This document shows, one piece after another, positions 26,954 through 35,917 of a DNA stretch of 53,163 nucleotides. Position 1 is the stretch's first letter, and each line of letters starts with the position of its first letter. Source of the DNA: CAZJBS01 sp964544475 (GTDB lineage: Bacteria; CLD3; SB21); assembly GCA_964544475.1 (NCBI GenBank), contig CAZJBS010000022.1, positions 1 through 53,163 on the forward strand, read 5' to 3'. The translations under genes were made by a program, and so were the position numbers. The notes under the pieces are model-generated. The model searched no databases, was not told the origin of the DNA, and worked only from the letters and a program-made list of their open reading frames with translations.

Positions 26954-28825
26954 ATGATCTCTAAGATGTGCAAAATATTGTATGGGTGTTTCTTCGTATT
27001 ATGGTCTTCTCAACGCTTGATTTCCGGCAATTTCGAGCAACAGTATCCAATCGAGTACTTGTCTATCGAAAAGGCTATCGATTTGGCAGGAGATACGCTG
27101 TTTTCGACAGAGAAAACACGGGTGAGGGTTCTGACTGCAAAAGGCCTGAGTTCCGGAAGCAAGAGCTTCAGATACAAGGAGGGGTATGGAAGAGTGGAGA
27201 TTGTAAGCGCATTGATTACGCTGCCCACCGGTGAAATCACGCGCCTGACAGAACACGATATCAACGACCGGCCCGTCGGAGATCCTCGTAACTACTATTT
27301 TTCTGACACCAGGGAACTGGTTCTGACATACCCGGGTGTTTGCATTGGATCCATTATTGAATATGAAGTGAAGGAGAGCATGAGTTTGGCCGCTTACAAC
27401 GGTCAATACTCAATTGTTCAGGGAATCAGCCGAACGGTTCCCATTGGCACCTTCCGATGGGTTTTTCGAAAAGCAATTCAAGATACACGGCGGCCACACT
27501 TCAAATTTATTGATACGGAACTTTCTGCCCCGGAGCCAAGATTTGTGGAAGGCATTGCCGAATACGCCTTTGAAATTACGAACGTGCCGATTTTTGAATC
27601 CATCATAACCGAAGCAACTGCAGGGAAGAATCCTCCATATTTCATCGTCTCTTCATGGAATACGTGGGATGACATCGGAAAATGGTGGTATTCATTGTAC
27701 CGGGACAAGTTGGATGTTAATGATTCCCTCACAACCATTATTCACGACATAGTCATAGGCATGACGGACAACTTTCAGAAGGCCAAAGCCATCGCCGAAT
27801 GGGTGCGGGACAACGTCCGTTATGTGGCGGTTGAGTTGGGAAAAGGCGGTGTTGAGCCAAGGGAAGCCGGGCGAATTCTCTCGGTCAGATATGGGGACTG
27901 TAAGGACAAGACCATCCTCACAATGGCCATGTTGAGATATGTCGGCATTGAATCCTATCCCGTTCTGGTATGCCGGAGCAAAGAGAACTTAATAGATGAT
28001 TGTCCGTCACAGCAATTTGACCATGTCATCGCCTGCGTCAAGATGGATACCGGAAAAGTGTTCTTCGATCCCACGGCTTCCCATGATTTCGGTTATATTG
28101 ACAATCGTCTCACTCACAGTCTGCAAGTGATGATTGTTGCGAATGAGGCTGTTTTAGTCAGGCCCTGTGATTACCTTGGGGGAGACTCTATAACCGAGAC
28201 CATCAGGCTCAGTCTGCAATCGGACTCTGTCGTGGGTTCCATTAGAATGATTCTCGTGGGAAAAAAGGCCTCCGGCTTGAATAAGAATATGTCCTCACTA
28301 AGCAGCCGGAGAAAACGTGAAGCAGCTGAGATGAGATTGAGATCCCACCGATGGATTTTCTACGAAGACATTCGCAATGCTGACATGGAGGCCCTGGGCG
28401 AAGACTCTACGTTGGTTGAATGCGAATTTACGTCTTATCCCATGCTGCTGAGTGCGAATGGAAACACGTTCATCAACCTGGCAACGTTTGCATCCCGGAC
28501 TAACATACCCACGTATTCTTTCCTGAAAAATGGAACGAAATTCGATATTGATGAAAGCAGGAAGTCGACCCGCGTTGAATTAGTCTTGGGACCAAACTAC
28601 CGTGTTTTGTCATTGCCGTCGGATGTCAGTGTCAGCAATTCTGCAGGCGTCTTTGAGCGCCGGTATGAACTGTCCGAAAACAGCGTGGTGCTGAACGTTG
28701 ATCACCTCACATATGAAACACATTTCAATGAGGATGACTACGTCAGCAAGGGCCTGCATCCTTTTCAAGAGGTCATATCATTTCAAAGAAAAATGTTATC
28801 CGAGTTTGTTGAATTGGGCCATTGA
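26954..28825 (+). CDS. DUF3857 / transglutaminase-like exported protein
   Basis: This 623-residue protein has an N-terminal hydrophobic leader (about 5-22), a DUF3857 domain (about 30-230, with EYEVKESMSLAAYNGQYS) and a transglutaminase-like domain. The putative catalytic triad is complete: Cys316 in VRYGDCKDKT, His357 in FDHVIAC and Asp372 in FFDPTA. A C-terminal beta-rich domain follows. The combination is common in Bacteroidota-type genomes, where the proteins are periplasmic or surface-associated with unknown substrates. The coding sequence is clearly more AT-rich than its neighbours, which suggests later acquisition. Confidence 0.9.
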   Translation: MISKMCKILYGCFFVLWSSQRLISGNFEQQYPIEYLSIEKAIDLAGDTLFSTEKTRVRVLTAKGLSSGSKSFRYKEGYGRVEIVSALITLPTGEITRLTEHDINDRPVGDPRNYYFSDTRELVLTYPGVCIGSIIEYEVKESMSLAAYNGQYSIVQGISRTVPIGTFRWVFRKAIQDTRRPHFKFIDTELSAPEPRFVEGIAEYAFEITNVPIFESIITEATAGKNPPYFIVSSWNTWDDIGKWWYSLYRDKLDVNDSLTTIIHDIVIGMTDNFQKAKAIAEWVRDNVRYVAVELGKGGVEPREAGRILSVRYGDCKDKTILTMAMLRYVGIESYPVLVCRSKENLIDDCPSQQFDHVIACVKMDTGKVFFDPTASHDFGYIDNRLTHSLQVMIVANEAVLVRPCDYLGGDSITETIRLSLQSDSVVGSIRMILVGKKASGLNKNMSSLSSRRKREAAEMRLRSHRWIFYEDIRNADMEALGEDSTLVECEFTSYPMLLSANGNTFINLATFASRTNIPTYSFLKNGTKFDIDESRKSTRVELVLGPNYRVLSLPSDVSVSNSAGVFERRYELSENSVVLNVDHLTYETHFNEDDYVSKGLHPFQEVISFQRKMLSEFVELGH

Positions 28826-28939
28826 CTCAAATGGGTCTGTCTTTGAATGGTGCAGCACCCAGATCAAACGATGTCTGGTCGGGGAATCCGCCGGCGTGCT
28901 CACCGCCGATGCGAGGAAGGGATTCGGTGTCGTGCCTTG

Positions 28940-29371
28940 AACCACCCCCGTACCCCCTCCTTACGCCAGGGCCAGATTCCAAGTTGAACGAATGTGAGGC
29001 GTAAGGAGGGGGACTTTGCGACGTCCCTTACGCCATTCCCGAAATGCGCCAAAAATGACTCAAGTCTGGCGTAAGAAGGAGGAACGCCATAATAAGTCCC
29101 CCTCCTTGCTCCAGAAAATCTGCATTTCCGCACCGCCGATGCGAGGAAGGGATTCGGTGTCGTGCCTTGAACCACCCCCGTACCCNNNNNNNNNNNNNNN
29201 NNNNNNNNNNNNNNNNNNNNNNNNNNNNNNNNNNNNNNNNNNNNNNNNNNNNNNNNNNNNNNNNNNNNNNNNNNNNNNNNNNNNNCGCCATAATAAGTCC
29301 CCCTCCTTGCTCCAGAAAATCTGCATTTCCGCACCGCCGAAATGGAGCAAGGAGGGGGTACGGGGGTGGTT
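28940..29371. repeat. Repeat family C: 23-bp terminal inverted repeats around an assembly gap
   Basis: The 23 bases at 28940-28962 (starting AACCACCCCCG) are the exact reverse complement of 29349-29371. A partial extra copy of the left end stands at 29169-29185 just before the gap. The inside contains shorter inverted pairs (CTCCTTACGCC with GGCGTAAGGAG) and a direct repeat of CCATAATAAGTCCCCCTCCT at 29087 and 29288. The structure is that of a miniature inverted-repeat element in tandem copies. The surrounding interval 28826-29678 has no credible gene; frames through it run only over repeats and N. Confidence 0.8.
29186..29285. other. Assembly gap (100 N)
   Basis: Exactly 100 N lie within repeat family C. 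The true sequence and copy number are unknown. Confidence 0.99.
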
Positions 29372-29556
29372 CCAACCGTCTGTTCAGTTTGAGCCCAATA
29401 GAAACCGCTCGGAGCCCGTGGCACACTGAACCAGCAACTCCAGGATCGATGGAACAAGCGTCCTGCCACTGTGCAGACCAAAGGCGATCACTTCGAAAAC
29501 CTGAGACACCCGCTTTCCGCGGGTGTGACAATGAAAAGACGTGTAACTGAGCCATT

Positions 29557-29599
29557 GCTCCCCTCGATACAGCCCGCCTTCGGCGGACACTCGGGGAGC
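29557..29599. repeat. Repeat family B palindrome
   Basis: GCTCCCC at 29557 pairs with GGGGAGC ending at 29599 around an inner CCGCC-TTC-GGCGG hairpin. The same palindrome recurs at 42724-42767, and in part near 43056-43080 and 43317-43339. The preceding text CACCCGCTTTCCGCGGGTGTGAC is another hairpin that also recurs near 42675. Confidence 0.8.
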
Positions 29600-29678
29600 G
29601 GTGGTGCGGCTTGCGATTGGACGACGAAAAATGTATAATACCGGTGATCACATGTCCAAAGGAAAGGAGCAAGGATTT

Positions 29679-30194
29679 ATGTTCTCTAAGAAGCTTCAGG
29701 ACGCATTGAACAGGCAAATGAACCAGGAATTCTATTCCGAGTATATGTATATGGCCATGACGGCCTATTTGAAATACAGCAGCCTCGACGGTATCGCGCA
29801 TTTTTTCGAGACCCAAAGCCAGGAAGAACGCCTGCACGCCATGAAAATCTTCGCGTTCATCACGGAAAAAGGCGGCCGGGTCATGCTCGAAAGCATCGCC
29901 GGGCCTCAGGTGGAATTCAAAACCGTGCAGGACGTGTTCAAAACGGCCCTGGAACACGAGCGGGGCGTCACCAAAAGTATCAACAAACTGATGGATCTGG
30001 CCATTGCCGAAAATGAACACTCCGTGAAAAGTTTTCTGCAATGGTTTGTGGATGAACAGGTTGAAGAGGAAGCGCTGTTTGAAAAGATGGTGGCCAAGGC
30101 CAGAATGGCCGGCACGGACGGCCAGGGCCTGCTCCTTCTGGACAGCCAGCTGGCCAATTTCGTGCCCAAGGCGCCGGCGAAGGCCGATCCGTGA
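29679..30194 (+). CDS. ftnA: Non-haem ferritin
   Basis: This 171-residue iron-storage protein assembles into a 24-mer cage that oxidises Fe(II). The ferroxidase-centre residues are at the textbook positions Glu17, Glu50, His53, Glu94 and Gln127, with Glu130 nearby, so the enzyme should be active. ATG at 29679 with AAAGGAG upstream is chosen over an in-frame ATG at 29652. The symbol is by family resemblance. Its stop codon overlaps the GTG start of lipB by 4 bases, linking iron storage and lipoate synthesis in one transcript. Confidence 0.95.
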   Translation: MFSKKLQDALNRQMNQEFYSEYMYMAMTAYLKYSSLDGIAHFFETQSQEERLHAMKIFAFITEKGGRVMLESIAGPQVEFKTVQDVFKTALEHERGVTKSINKLMDLAIAENEHSVKSFLQWFVDEQVEEEALFEKMVAKARMAGTDGQGLLLLDSQLANFVPKAPAKADP

Positions 30195-30907
30195 AAAAGG
30201 ATCTCCAGGTTGTTGATCTGGGTTTGGCCGGGTACCGGGAAACGTGGGACCTCCAGAAAGAAATTTTTGACCGGCGTCTGAGCGGGGACATCGGGGACGT
30301 GTTGCTCTTGTGCGAGCATCCCAACACCTACACCGTCGGCAAGAACGGCGTGGACCATGTCAGCCGCCATCTTCGGATGAACCGCGAACAACTGGAACAG
30401 TACGGCATCGGCGTTTACGAAATCGACCGCGGCGGCGACATCACGTATCATGGCCCCGGCCAGCTCGTCGGCTATCCCATTCTCAATCTCAATAACCACT
30501 ACCGCGACGTGCACCGCTATTTGCGCGACCTGGAAGAAACGATCATCCGCACGCTGGCCGATTTCGGCATCGAAGGCCTGCGCCTCAAGGACATCACGGG
30601 TGTGTGGATCAACGGTCCGCGCGGCCCGGAGAAAATCTGCGCCATTGGCGTGAAAGTGACCCGCTGGATCACCATGCACGGTTTTGCCTTCAACGTCAAT
30701 ACGAATCTCGATTTTTTCGGGGGGATTGTTCCGTGCGGCATCACCGACAAAGGGGTGACTTCCCTGCAGGCGCTCGCCGGTCACCCCAAAGACATGCCAG
30801 GCGTGAAGGCCAGATTGATCGGGCATTTCGCAGAAATCTTCAACCTTGAGGCGGCGCCGTCCGACGCGGCCTCGCTGATCCGGACAAAGGATCCCGTCCA
30901 TGCGTAA
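30191..30907 (+). CDS. lipB: Octanoyltransferase LipB
   Basis: This 238-residue enzyme transfers octanoyl from acyl carrier protein to lipoyl domains, the first step of lipoate synthesis. The conserved RGGDITYHGPGQLVGYPI (about 79-96) is present. The catalytic Lys155 in AIGVKV and Cys182 in GGIVPCGI are both intact. The GTG start overlaps the ferritin stop codon and its end overlaps the TPR gene by 8 bp. A lipoate-dependent dehydrogenase gene (fused E1) lies 1 kb downstream, a functionally sensible neighbour. Confidence 0.96.
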   Translation: MKKDLQVVDLGLAGYRETWDLQKEIFDRRLSGDIGDVLLLCEHPNTYTVGKNGVDHVSRHLRMNREQLEQYGIGVYEIDRGGDITYHGPGQLVGYPILNLNNHYRDVHRYLRDLEETIIRTLADFGIEGLRLKDITGVWINGPRGPEKICAIGVKVTRWITMHGFAFNVNTNLDFFGGIVPCGITDKGVTSLQALAGHPKDMPGVKARLIGHFAEIFNLEAAPSDAASLIRTKDPVHA

Positions 30908-31778
30908 GTATCTTCTGATTTTTGCCGCGCTTTGCCTGGGTGTCCACGGTGTGTCCGCCCAGAATACGGAAAAGGCCCGGAAACTCTCGATGGACGGCCG
31001 CAAGGCGTACTTAAGGTTTGTCGTGGACGGATACGAAAAGGCCGTGGGATTCTACGAAAAAGCGCTGCGGGCGGATAGTTCGTATGTGCCGGCGTACGCC
31101 GGACTGGCCGAGACCTACGCCTTGTGGGGATTTGAAATCGAGAAAAAAGGCGGCAGCGCCAAGCCGTTGTATGAGAAGGCCATCCGCTATGGCACGGCGG
31201 GCGTGGCCATCGATTCGTCGGTGGCCGTCATTCACCGGGCGCTGGCCCAGGCGTGCATGAATGCCAATCCGAAAGAACTCGGCGCCCACGCCTACGCCTC
31301 GCTCGAGAAAGCGCGCGCCATCGATTCGAGCGACGCCGAAACTTTCTACCTGCTCTGGCTTCACACCGACAATGAGAATCCCGACAGCCCCTTCATCAAG
31401 AAATCCCTTTCCCTCGACGCCGACTTCTTCCAATCCCACTATGGTCTCGGCCTGCTGTACGCCAAACGGAAGGATTTCGACCGGGCCATCGATCACTACA
31501 AGGAATGTGTACGCGTCAATCCGAAACACCCCTGGCCGTACTATTCCCTCGGCCACGCCTATTCGCAACAAAAAAAATATGACCTGGCCCTTCCCGAATA
31601 TGAAAACGCCATCGGCCTGGATGAAAATCTGAACGACGCCTACTTCTTTCTGGGTCTTGCTTCGTACTACGAGCGTCAGGACAAGAAGGCCCGGCAGAAT
31701 CTCCAGCGTTATCTTGAGAGGGTTCCCGACTCCGGCTATCGCAAGCAGGTCGACGAGATGCTGAAAGAGATCCGGTGA
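30900..31778 (+). CDS. Exported tetratricopeptide-repeat protein
   Basis: This 292-residue protein has a signal peptide (about 1-20, ending VSAQ) followed by TPR helices throughout. Clear repeats include AVGFYEKALRADSSYVPAYA, FDRAIDHYKECVRVNPKHPW and YDLALPEYENAIGLDENLND. It is likely periplasmic and may scaffold protein interactions; no specific partner can be named. It overlaps lipB by 8 bp. Confidence 0.9.
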   Translation: MRKYLLIFAALCLGVHGVSAQNTEKARKLSMDGRKAYLRFVVDGYEKAVGFYEKALRADSSYVPAYAGLAETYALWGFEIEKKGGSAKPLYEKAIRYGTAGVAIDSSVAVIHRALAQACMNANPKELGAHAYASLEKARAIDSSDAETFYLLWLHTDNENPDSPFIKKSLSLDADFFQSHYGLGLLYAKRKDFDRAIDHYKECVRVNPKHPWPYYSLGHAYSQQKKYDLALPEYENAIGLDENLNDAYFFLGLASYYERQDKKARQNLQRYLERVPDSGYRKQVDEMLKEIR

Positions 31779-31878
31779 CATCCCCCGAAGATCGGATTTT
31801 GTCTTGTGGTTAAAGGCATTTTTCTATACAATGGCGCCGTTCTGAAGATGAACATATGACCAGAAGGAGCAAAGGCTG

Positions 31879-33954
31879 ATGTCCACGAAGGCCCAATCGG
31901 CAAGGGTTTCAGAAAGAAAAGGCGGCAACGGACAGCATCGTTTGTCCGATTTTCCGGAACTGACCCGGGAACGCCTTCTGAAGGCGTACGAGCTGATGTT
32001 GCTCTCCCGGTACCTCGACGAGAAGATGCTCCGCTTGCTCAAGCAGGGCAAAAGTTTTTTCCATATCGGCTGTGCGGGCCATGAAGCGGCCCAGGTGGCG
32101 GCCGGTTTTGCGCTGCAACCGGGCAAAGACTGGTTCTTTCCTTATTATCGCGATCAGGCGCTCACCATGGCCGTGGGCATGACGGCGCGCGAACTCATGC
32201 TGTGTTTCCTCGCCAAAGCGGACGACCCCAATTCCGGCGGTCGTCAGATGCCGCAGCACTACGGACACAAGGCCCTGCGCATCGTGTCGCAGTCCAGCCC
32301 CACGGGCACGCAATACCTGCAGGCCGTCGGTTGCGCAATGGGCGCCCGCAAAGAAACGACCGACGAAGTGGTTTACGTTTCTTCCGGCGAGGGTACCACC
32401 TCGCAGGGCGACTACCACGAGGCCCTCAATTGGGCCAGCCGCGAGAAATTCCCGGTCATCTTTTTTATCGAGAACAACAAATACGCCATCTCCGTTCCCA
32501 TCTCCCAGCAGACCGCCGGTGAATCCGTCTTCAAGCTGGGCGCCGGATACGAAAACCTGGAGCGGTTCATTGTCGATGGCACCGATTTTCTGGAAACGTA
32601 CAACGTCGTCCGCAAAGCCGTCCAGCACAGCCGCAGCGGCAAGGGCCCGTGCCTGATCGAAGCGGACGTGATCCGTCTTCTGCCACACTCCTCATCGGAC
32701 GATCAACGTAAATATCGCCCCGAAGAGGATCTCGCGAGGGACAAGGAACGGGATCCGATTGAGAAGATGTCGAAATTCCTCGTGCAGGAAGGCGTTCTGA
32801 AATCGTCGGAAGACAAGACGTTTCGGGAACGCTGTTTTGCGGAAGTGGAGGCGGCGGCGGAATGGGCGGAGACCCAGGCTTTCCCCGACAAAAACACCGC
32901 GCTTCAGCACGTGCTTTCGGGCGACACCGACACTCTGGAGTACGAAAAGTCGACGCCGTCGGGCGCGCCGATCGTGCTCGTCGATGCCATCAATCATGCC
33001 ATGGCCGAGGAACTCGAACGCAATACCAGGGTCATCATGTTTGGGGAGGACATACAGGACGACAAAGGCGGCGTCTTCACGGCGACCAAACATCTGTCAA
33101 AGAAATTCGGCGTCGACCGCGTGTTCAACTCTCCTTTGGCCGAATCGAGCATCGTCGGCACGGCGATTGGCCTGGCGGTACGCGGATGGAAACCCGTCGT
33201 CGAAATCCAATTCGGCGACTACGTGTGGACGGCGATGATGCAGATCCGCAACGAATTGTCCACGATGCGATACCGCTCGAACAACAACTGGCAATCTCCG
33301 GCCGTCGTGCGGATTCCCGTCGGCGGTTACATCCACGGTGCGTTGTGCCACTCGCAAAATATCGAGGCTTTTTTTGCCCATATACCGGGCCTGAAAATCG
33401 CGCTGCCCTCCAACGCCGCCGATGCCAAAGGTCTGCTGAAAACGGCCATTCGCGGCAACGATCCGGTGCTTTTTCTTGAACACAAAGGACTGTACCGGCA
33501 GGGATTCGCCCAGACGCCGGAGCCCGACGCGGATTATCTCCTGCCATTCGGCAAGGCGGCAATCAAACGTGCCGGCACGGACATCACGATCGTCACCTAC
33601 GGCATGATGGTCTACAAGTCGGCGAATGCCGCCAAGTACATGCAGGAACACCACGGGCTGAGTGTCGAGATTCTCGATCTTCGAACGATCGCTCCTCTCG
33701 ATGTCCCGGCCATTGTCGCCTCCGTGAAGAAGACCTCCAGGTGTCTCGTCGTTCATGAGGATACCGAATTCGGGGGATTTGGCGCCGAAATTGTCGCCCA
33801 GATCATGCAACATGCCTTCGAATACCTCGACGCGCCGGTTCGTCGTGTCGCCGCCAAGGATTCACCCATCCCCTACAACTGGTTTTTGGAGGAAGTGATC
33901 CTGCCTCAGGATCAGGATATCATCCGGGCGCTGGAAGAATTGACGAAGTACTGA
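31879..33954 (+). CDS. 2-oxo acid dehydrogenase E1, fused alpha and beta subunits
   Basis: This 691-residue thiamine-diphosphate enzyme resembles the E1 component of branched-chain 2-oxo acid or pyruvate dehydrogenase. The alpha part occupies about 1-345 with the TPP motif in VSSGEGTTSQGDYHEAL through IENNKYAI (about 167-200). The beta part covers about 365-691 (IMFGEDIQDDKGGVF, SPLAESSIVGTAIGLA). In many organisms these are separate chains; the fusion is common in Bacteroidota-like lineages. It decarboxylates the 2-oxo acid and acylates the lipoyl group of E2; no E2 or E3 is encoded nearby. A strong terminator follows. Confidence 0.93.
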   Translation: MSTKAQSARVSERKGGNGQHRLSDFPELTRERLLKAYELMLLSRYLDEKMLRLLKQGKSFFHIGCAGHEAAQVAAGFALQPGKDWFFPYYRDQALTMAVGMTARELMLCFLAKADDPNSGGRQMPQHYGHKALRIVSQSSPTGTQYLQAVGCAMGARKETTDEVVYVSSGEGTTSQGDYHEALNWASREKFPVIFFIENNKYAISVPISQQTAGESVFKLGAGYENLERFIVDGTDFLETYNVVRKAVQHSRSGKGPCLIEADVIRLLPHSSSDDQRKYRPEEDLARDKERDPIEKMSKFLVQEGVLKSSEDKTFRERCFAEVEAAAEWAETQAFPDKNTALQHVLSGDTDTLEYEKSTPSGAPIVLVDAINHAMAEELERNTRVIMFGEDIQDDKGGVFTATKHLSKKFGVDRVFNSPLAESSIVGTAIGLAVRGWKPVVEIQFGDYVWTAMMQIRNELSTMRYRSNNNWQSPAVVRIPVGGYIHGALCHSQNIEAFFAHIPGLKIALPSNAADAKGLLKTAIRGNDPVLFLEHKGLYRQGFAQTPEPDADYLLPFGKAAIKRAGTDITIVTYGMMVYKSANAAKYMQEHHGLSVEILDLRTIAPLDVPAIVASVKKTSRCLVVHEDTEFGGFGAEIVAQIMQHAFEYLDAPVRRVAAKDSPIPYNWFLEEVILPQDQDIIRALEELTKY

Positions 33955-33981
33955 ATAGGGCGATTGCATTTTCACCTGACA

Positions 33982-34020
33982 AAAAAGACCACGGGGTTTC
34001 AGAAACCCCGTGGTCTTTTT
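33982..34020. terminator. Strong bidirectional rho-independent terminator
   Basis: An 18-bp perfect stem runs from AAAAAGACCACGGGGTTT (33982-33999) through loop CAG to AAACCCCGTGGTCTTTTT (34003-34020). It lies between the E1 gene and the convergent barrel-protein gene, and each strand ends in a T-run, so it serves both. Confidence 0.95.
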
Positions 34021-34049
34021 TATTCAACCACTCTTCATCAACGCCGCTT

Positions 34050-35810
34050 CTAAAACGCGTAGTTGATCCTCAGCATGATCTTGTAGTCGCTGCCCTTCTG
34101 CGAGACATTCTTCGCCAGATCCAGTCTCACGATATCCTTTTCGTCCCCCAGCCCGATGCCGATATCCGTCTCCACGTAGCGCGTGTCGAAGCCGCGGTAG
34201 AGATGGCGATACGAATTCGTTTCACTCGTCCAGGCGTAACCGTTGTCCATGAAGAGGATGAAGTTCATCGGATGGATGAACAGGACGCGATCACGGTCGA
34301 ACCGGTTGGGGTTGACCCGGTACTCGACATTCAGCAGGGCGACGTGATTGCCTTTGAAAGCCTTGTAATCATGGCCCCGCATGGTCGAAATGCCGCCGGC
34401 GTAGAAGGACTTCTGCGCGGGCAGATCGCCGGTCGATGTGCCCAGCCACATCCGCACGTCGAGATTTTCCCACCGGCTCAGCGGCTGGTAACGCACGACA
34501 TTCAGCGTGTACCGTGAATAATCGAAATCCGAATCCCACGACGGCACGCCTTTTTCGGCCTCGGCCACGACATGCCACCCGGTGCGGCGGAAATTCTTCC
34601 GGCCATATCGCATGAACTTGACGTTATCCAACTCGGCCTGCAACGAGAAACCTGTCCATCGTCCGTCGTCGATGGCCGGGTTCTTTCGAAAATCCTGTTT
34701 CGGCAGGAAAATGGACCAATTGACATGGTTGTTCAGCGAATAGTAGTCGTCCTGCCTGAATGTGCCCGTGATCTTCAGGTAGGGGTTCAGGTTCTGGCTG
34801 ACGTGAAAGCTGTAGCCTCGGGCGCGGAAATGGTCTTTGTAATCGTTCTTGAACAAAAACGCGTTGACGGCATTTTCGATGTGACCGACAATCCACGTGT
34901 CCTGGGAGGACGTCAGGTCGTGCACCTCGCCGCCGATTTCAAAACGGAAAGCCCTTCCCCATCGCCGGTCCAACCCCACCTGATACCGGACGTTTTTCTC
35001 GCCGAAAGCATACCCGACTTCGCCATACAGCCGCATCGGTTTAAAACGGAATTTGTCGTTGCGGCGGTCGATCTTGGCGCCCAGGTACAATCCGTCGACG
35101 CGGTTGTAGTCAAACGCCAGGTAACCATTGTCATAGTCGGTGAGGCGGTAGTCGCGGGGTTTCGGGAATCGAAATTCCACTTCGCGCGTCCACGGCCTTT
35201 CCTTCCATTCGTCTTCGTCCACCACCACGACGTCATCCTCGTCGTCCACGTCGATGTAAATGCGGGGCAGCTCCCTCTTCTCCTTGTTGATGGCGTCAAG
35301 CTCTTTGCGCGCGTCATCCATCTTGCCTTTCATCTCATCCTTGAGCTGCCGCACAGACTTCTCGTCCAGGATGTCATCGTGCGTCGGAAGCTCCGGCAAA
35401 GGCGGCACGAAAGCAATGTCCTCCTCATCATGGGCCGTCCTTCTCTCGGCGAAATCCGACCAGGTCATCCTCTCGACCGATGACGCTTCGAACTCATTGT
35501 CATGAACGATCACCTTGCCGTCGATAACCGTCACGTGGCCACTGATGACGGCCGTCGCATGAACGATCAAATCGCCGTGGTCCACGACCGCTTCGCCTTC
35601 CAGCGTGCCGTTGACGACCAGATCGCCCTCCGACACGATGAGGTCCGATTTCATCACGTTGCCGGACTTGATTTCATAACCGCCATTGTAGATCATCAGG
35701 AAATTGGAATTTCGAAACTTCTGTTCCTTAATGATGTCCACATGCGAGGTCTGTGCGACCGCGGTGTTGCAAGCCCAAAGGGCCACGGTCATTAACAATA
35801 TGTTTTTCAT
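34050..35810 (-). CDS. Outer-membrane barrel (Omp85/surface-antigen type) with bactofilin-like N-terminus
   Basis: This 586-residue exported protein has a signal peptide (about 1-20, ending AVAQ). The next ~70 residues form a repeating short-strand pattern (SDLIVSEGDLVVNGTLEGEA) like polymer-forming/bactofilin beta-helices. A charged coiled linker with many Asp/Glu/Lys (about 95-190) follows. The C-terminal ~390 residues form a beta-barrel ending in INYAF, with the Omp85 hallmark STMRGHDYKAFKGNHVALLN. ATG at 35810 has GGAGG upstream. Omp85 barrels insert or export proteins; the combination with a beta-helical N-terminus in place of POTRA domains is unusual, and the function is unknown. Confidence 0.85.
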   Translation of the reverse strand: MKNILLMTVALWACNTAVAQTSHVDIIKEQKFRNSNFLMIYNGGYEIKSGNVMKSDLIVSEGDLVVNGTLEGEAVVDHGDLIVHATAVISGHVTVIDGKVIVHDNEFEASSVERMTWSDFAERRTAHDEEDIAFVPPLPELPTHDDILDEKSVRQLKDEMKGKMDDARKELDAINKEKRELPRIYIDVDDEDDVVVVDEDEWKERPWTREVEFRFPKPRDYRLTDYDNGYLAFDYNRVDGLYLGAKIDRRNDKFRFKPMRLYGEVGYAFGEKNVRYQVGLDRRWGRAFRFEIGGEVHDLTSSQDTWIVGHIENAVNAFLFKNDYKDHFRARGYSFHVSQNLNPYLKITGTFRQDDYYSLNNHVNWSIFLPKQDFRKNPAIDDGRWTGFSLQAELDNVKFMRYGRKNFRRTGWHVVAEAEKGVPSWDSDFDYSRYTLNVVRYQPLSRWENLDVRMWLGTSTGDLPAQKSFYAGGISTMRGHDYKAFKGNHVALLNVEYRVNPNRFDRDRVLFIHPMNFILFMDNGYAWTSETNSYRHLYRGFDTRYVETDIGIGLGDEKDIVRLDLAKNVSQKGSDYKIMLRINYAF

Positions 35811-35917
35811 GAAATAGCCTCCGAAATGTCGAATCACGGATCGTCTCTCCAAAATATGCGATGGATGCAATGATGGTTAGACTGGTAAAACGAGAAAAAG
35901 TTTCACTTTAGGAGGGT

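Noticed and set aside
28900..30041. Reading frames running through the second N gap
   Set aside because: They cross repeats and N, and the longest also runs antisense to ferritin.
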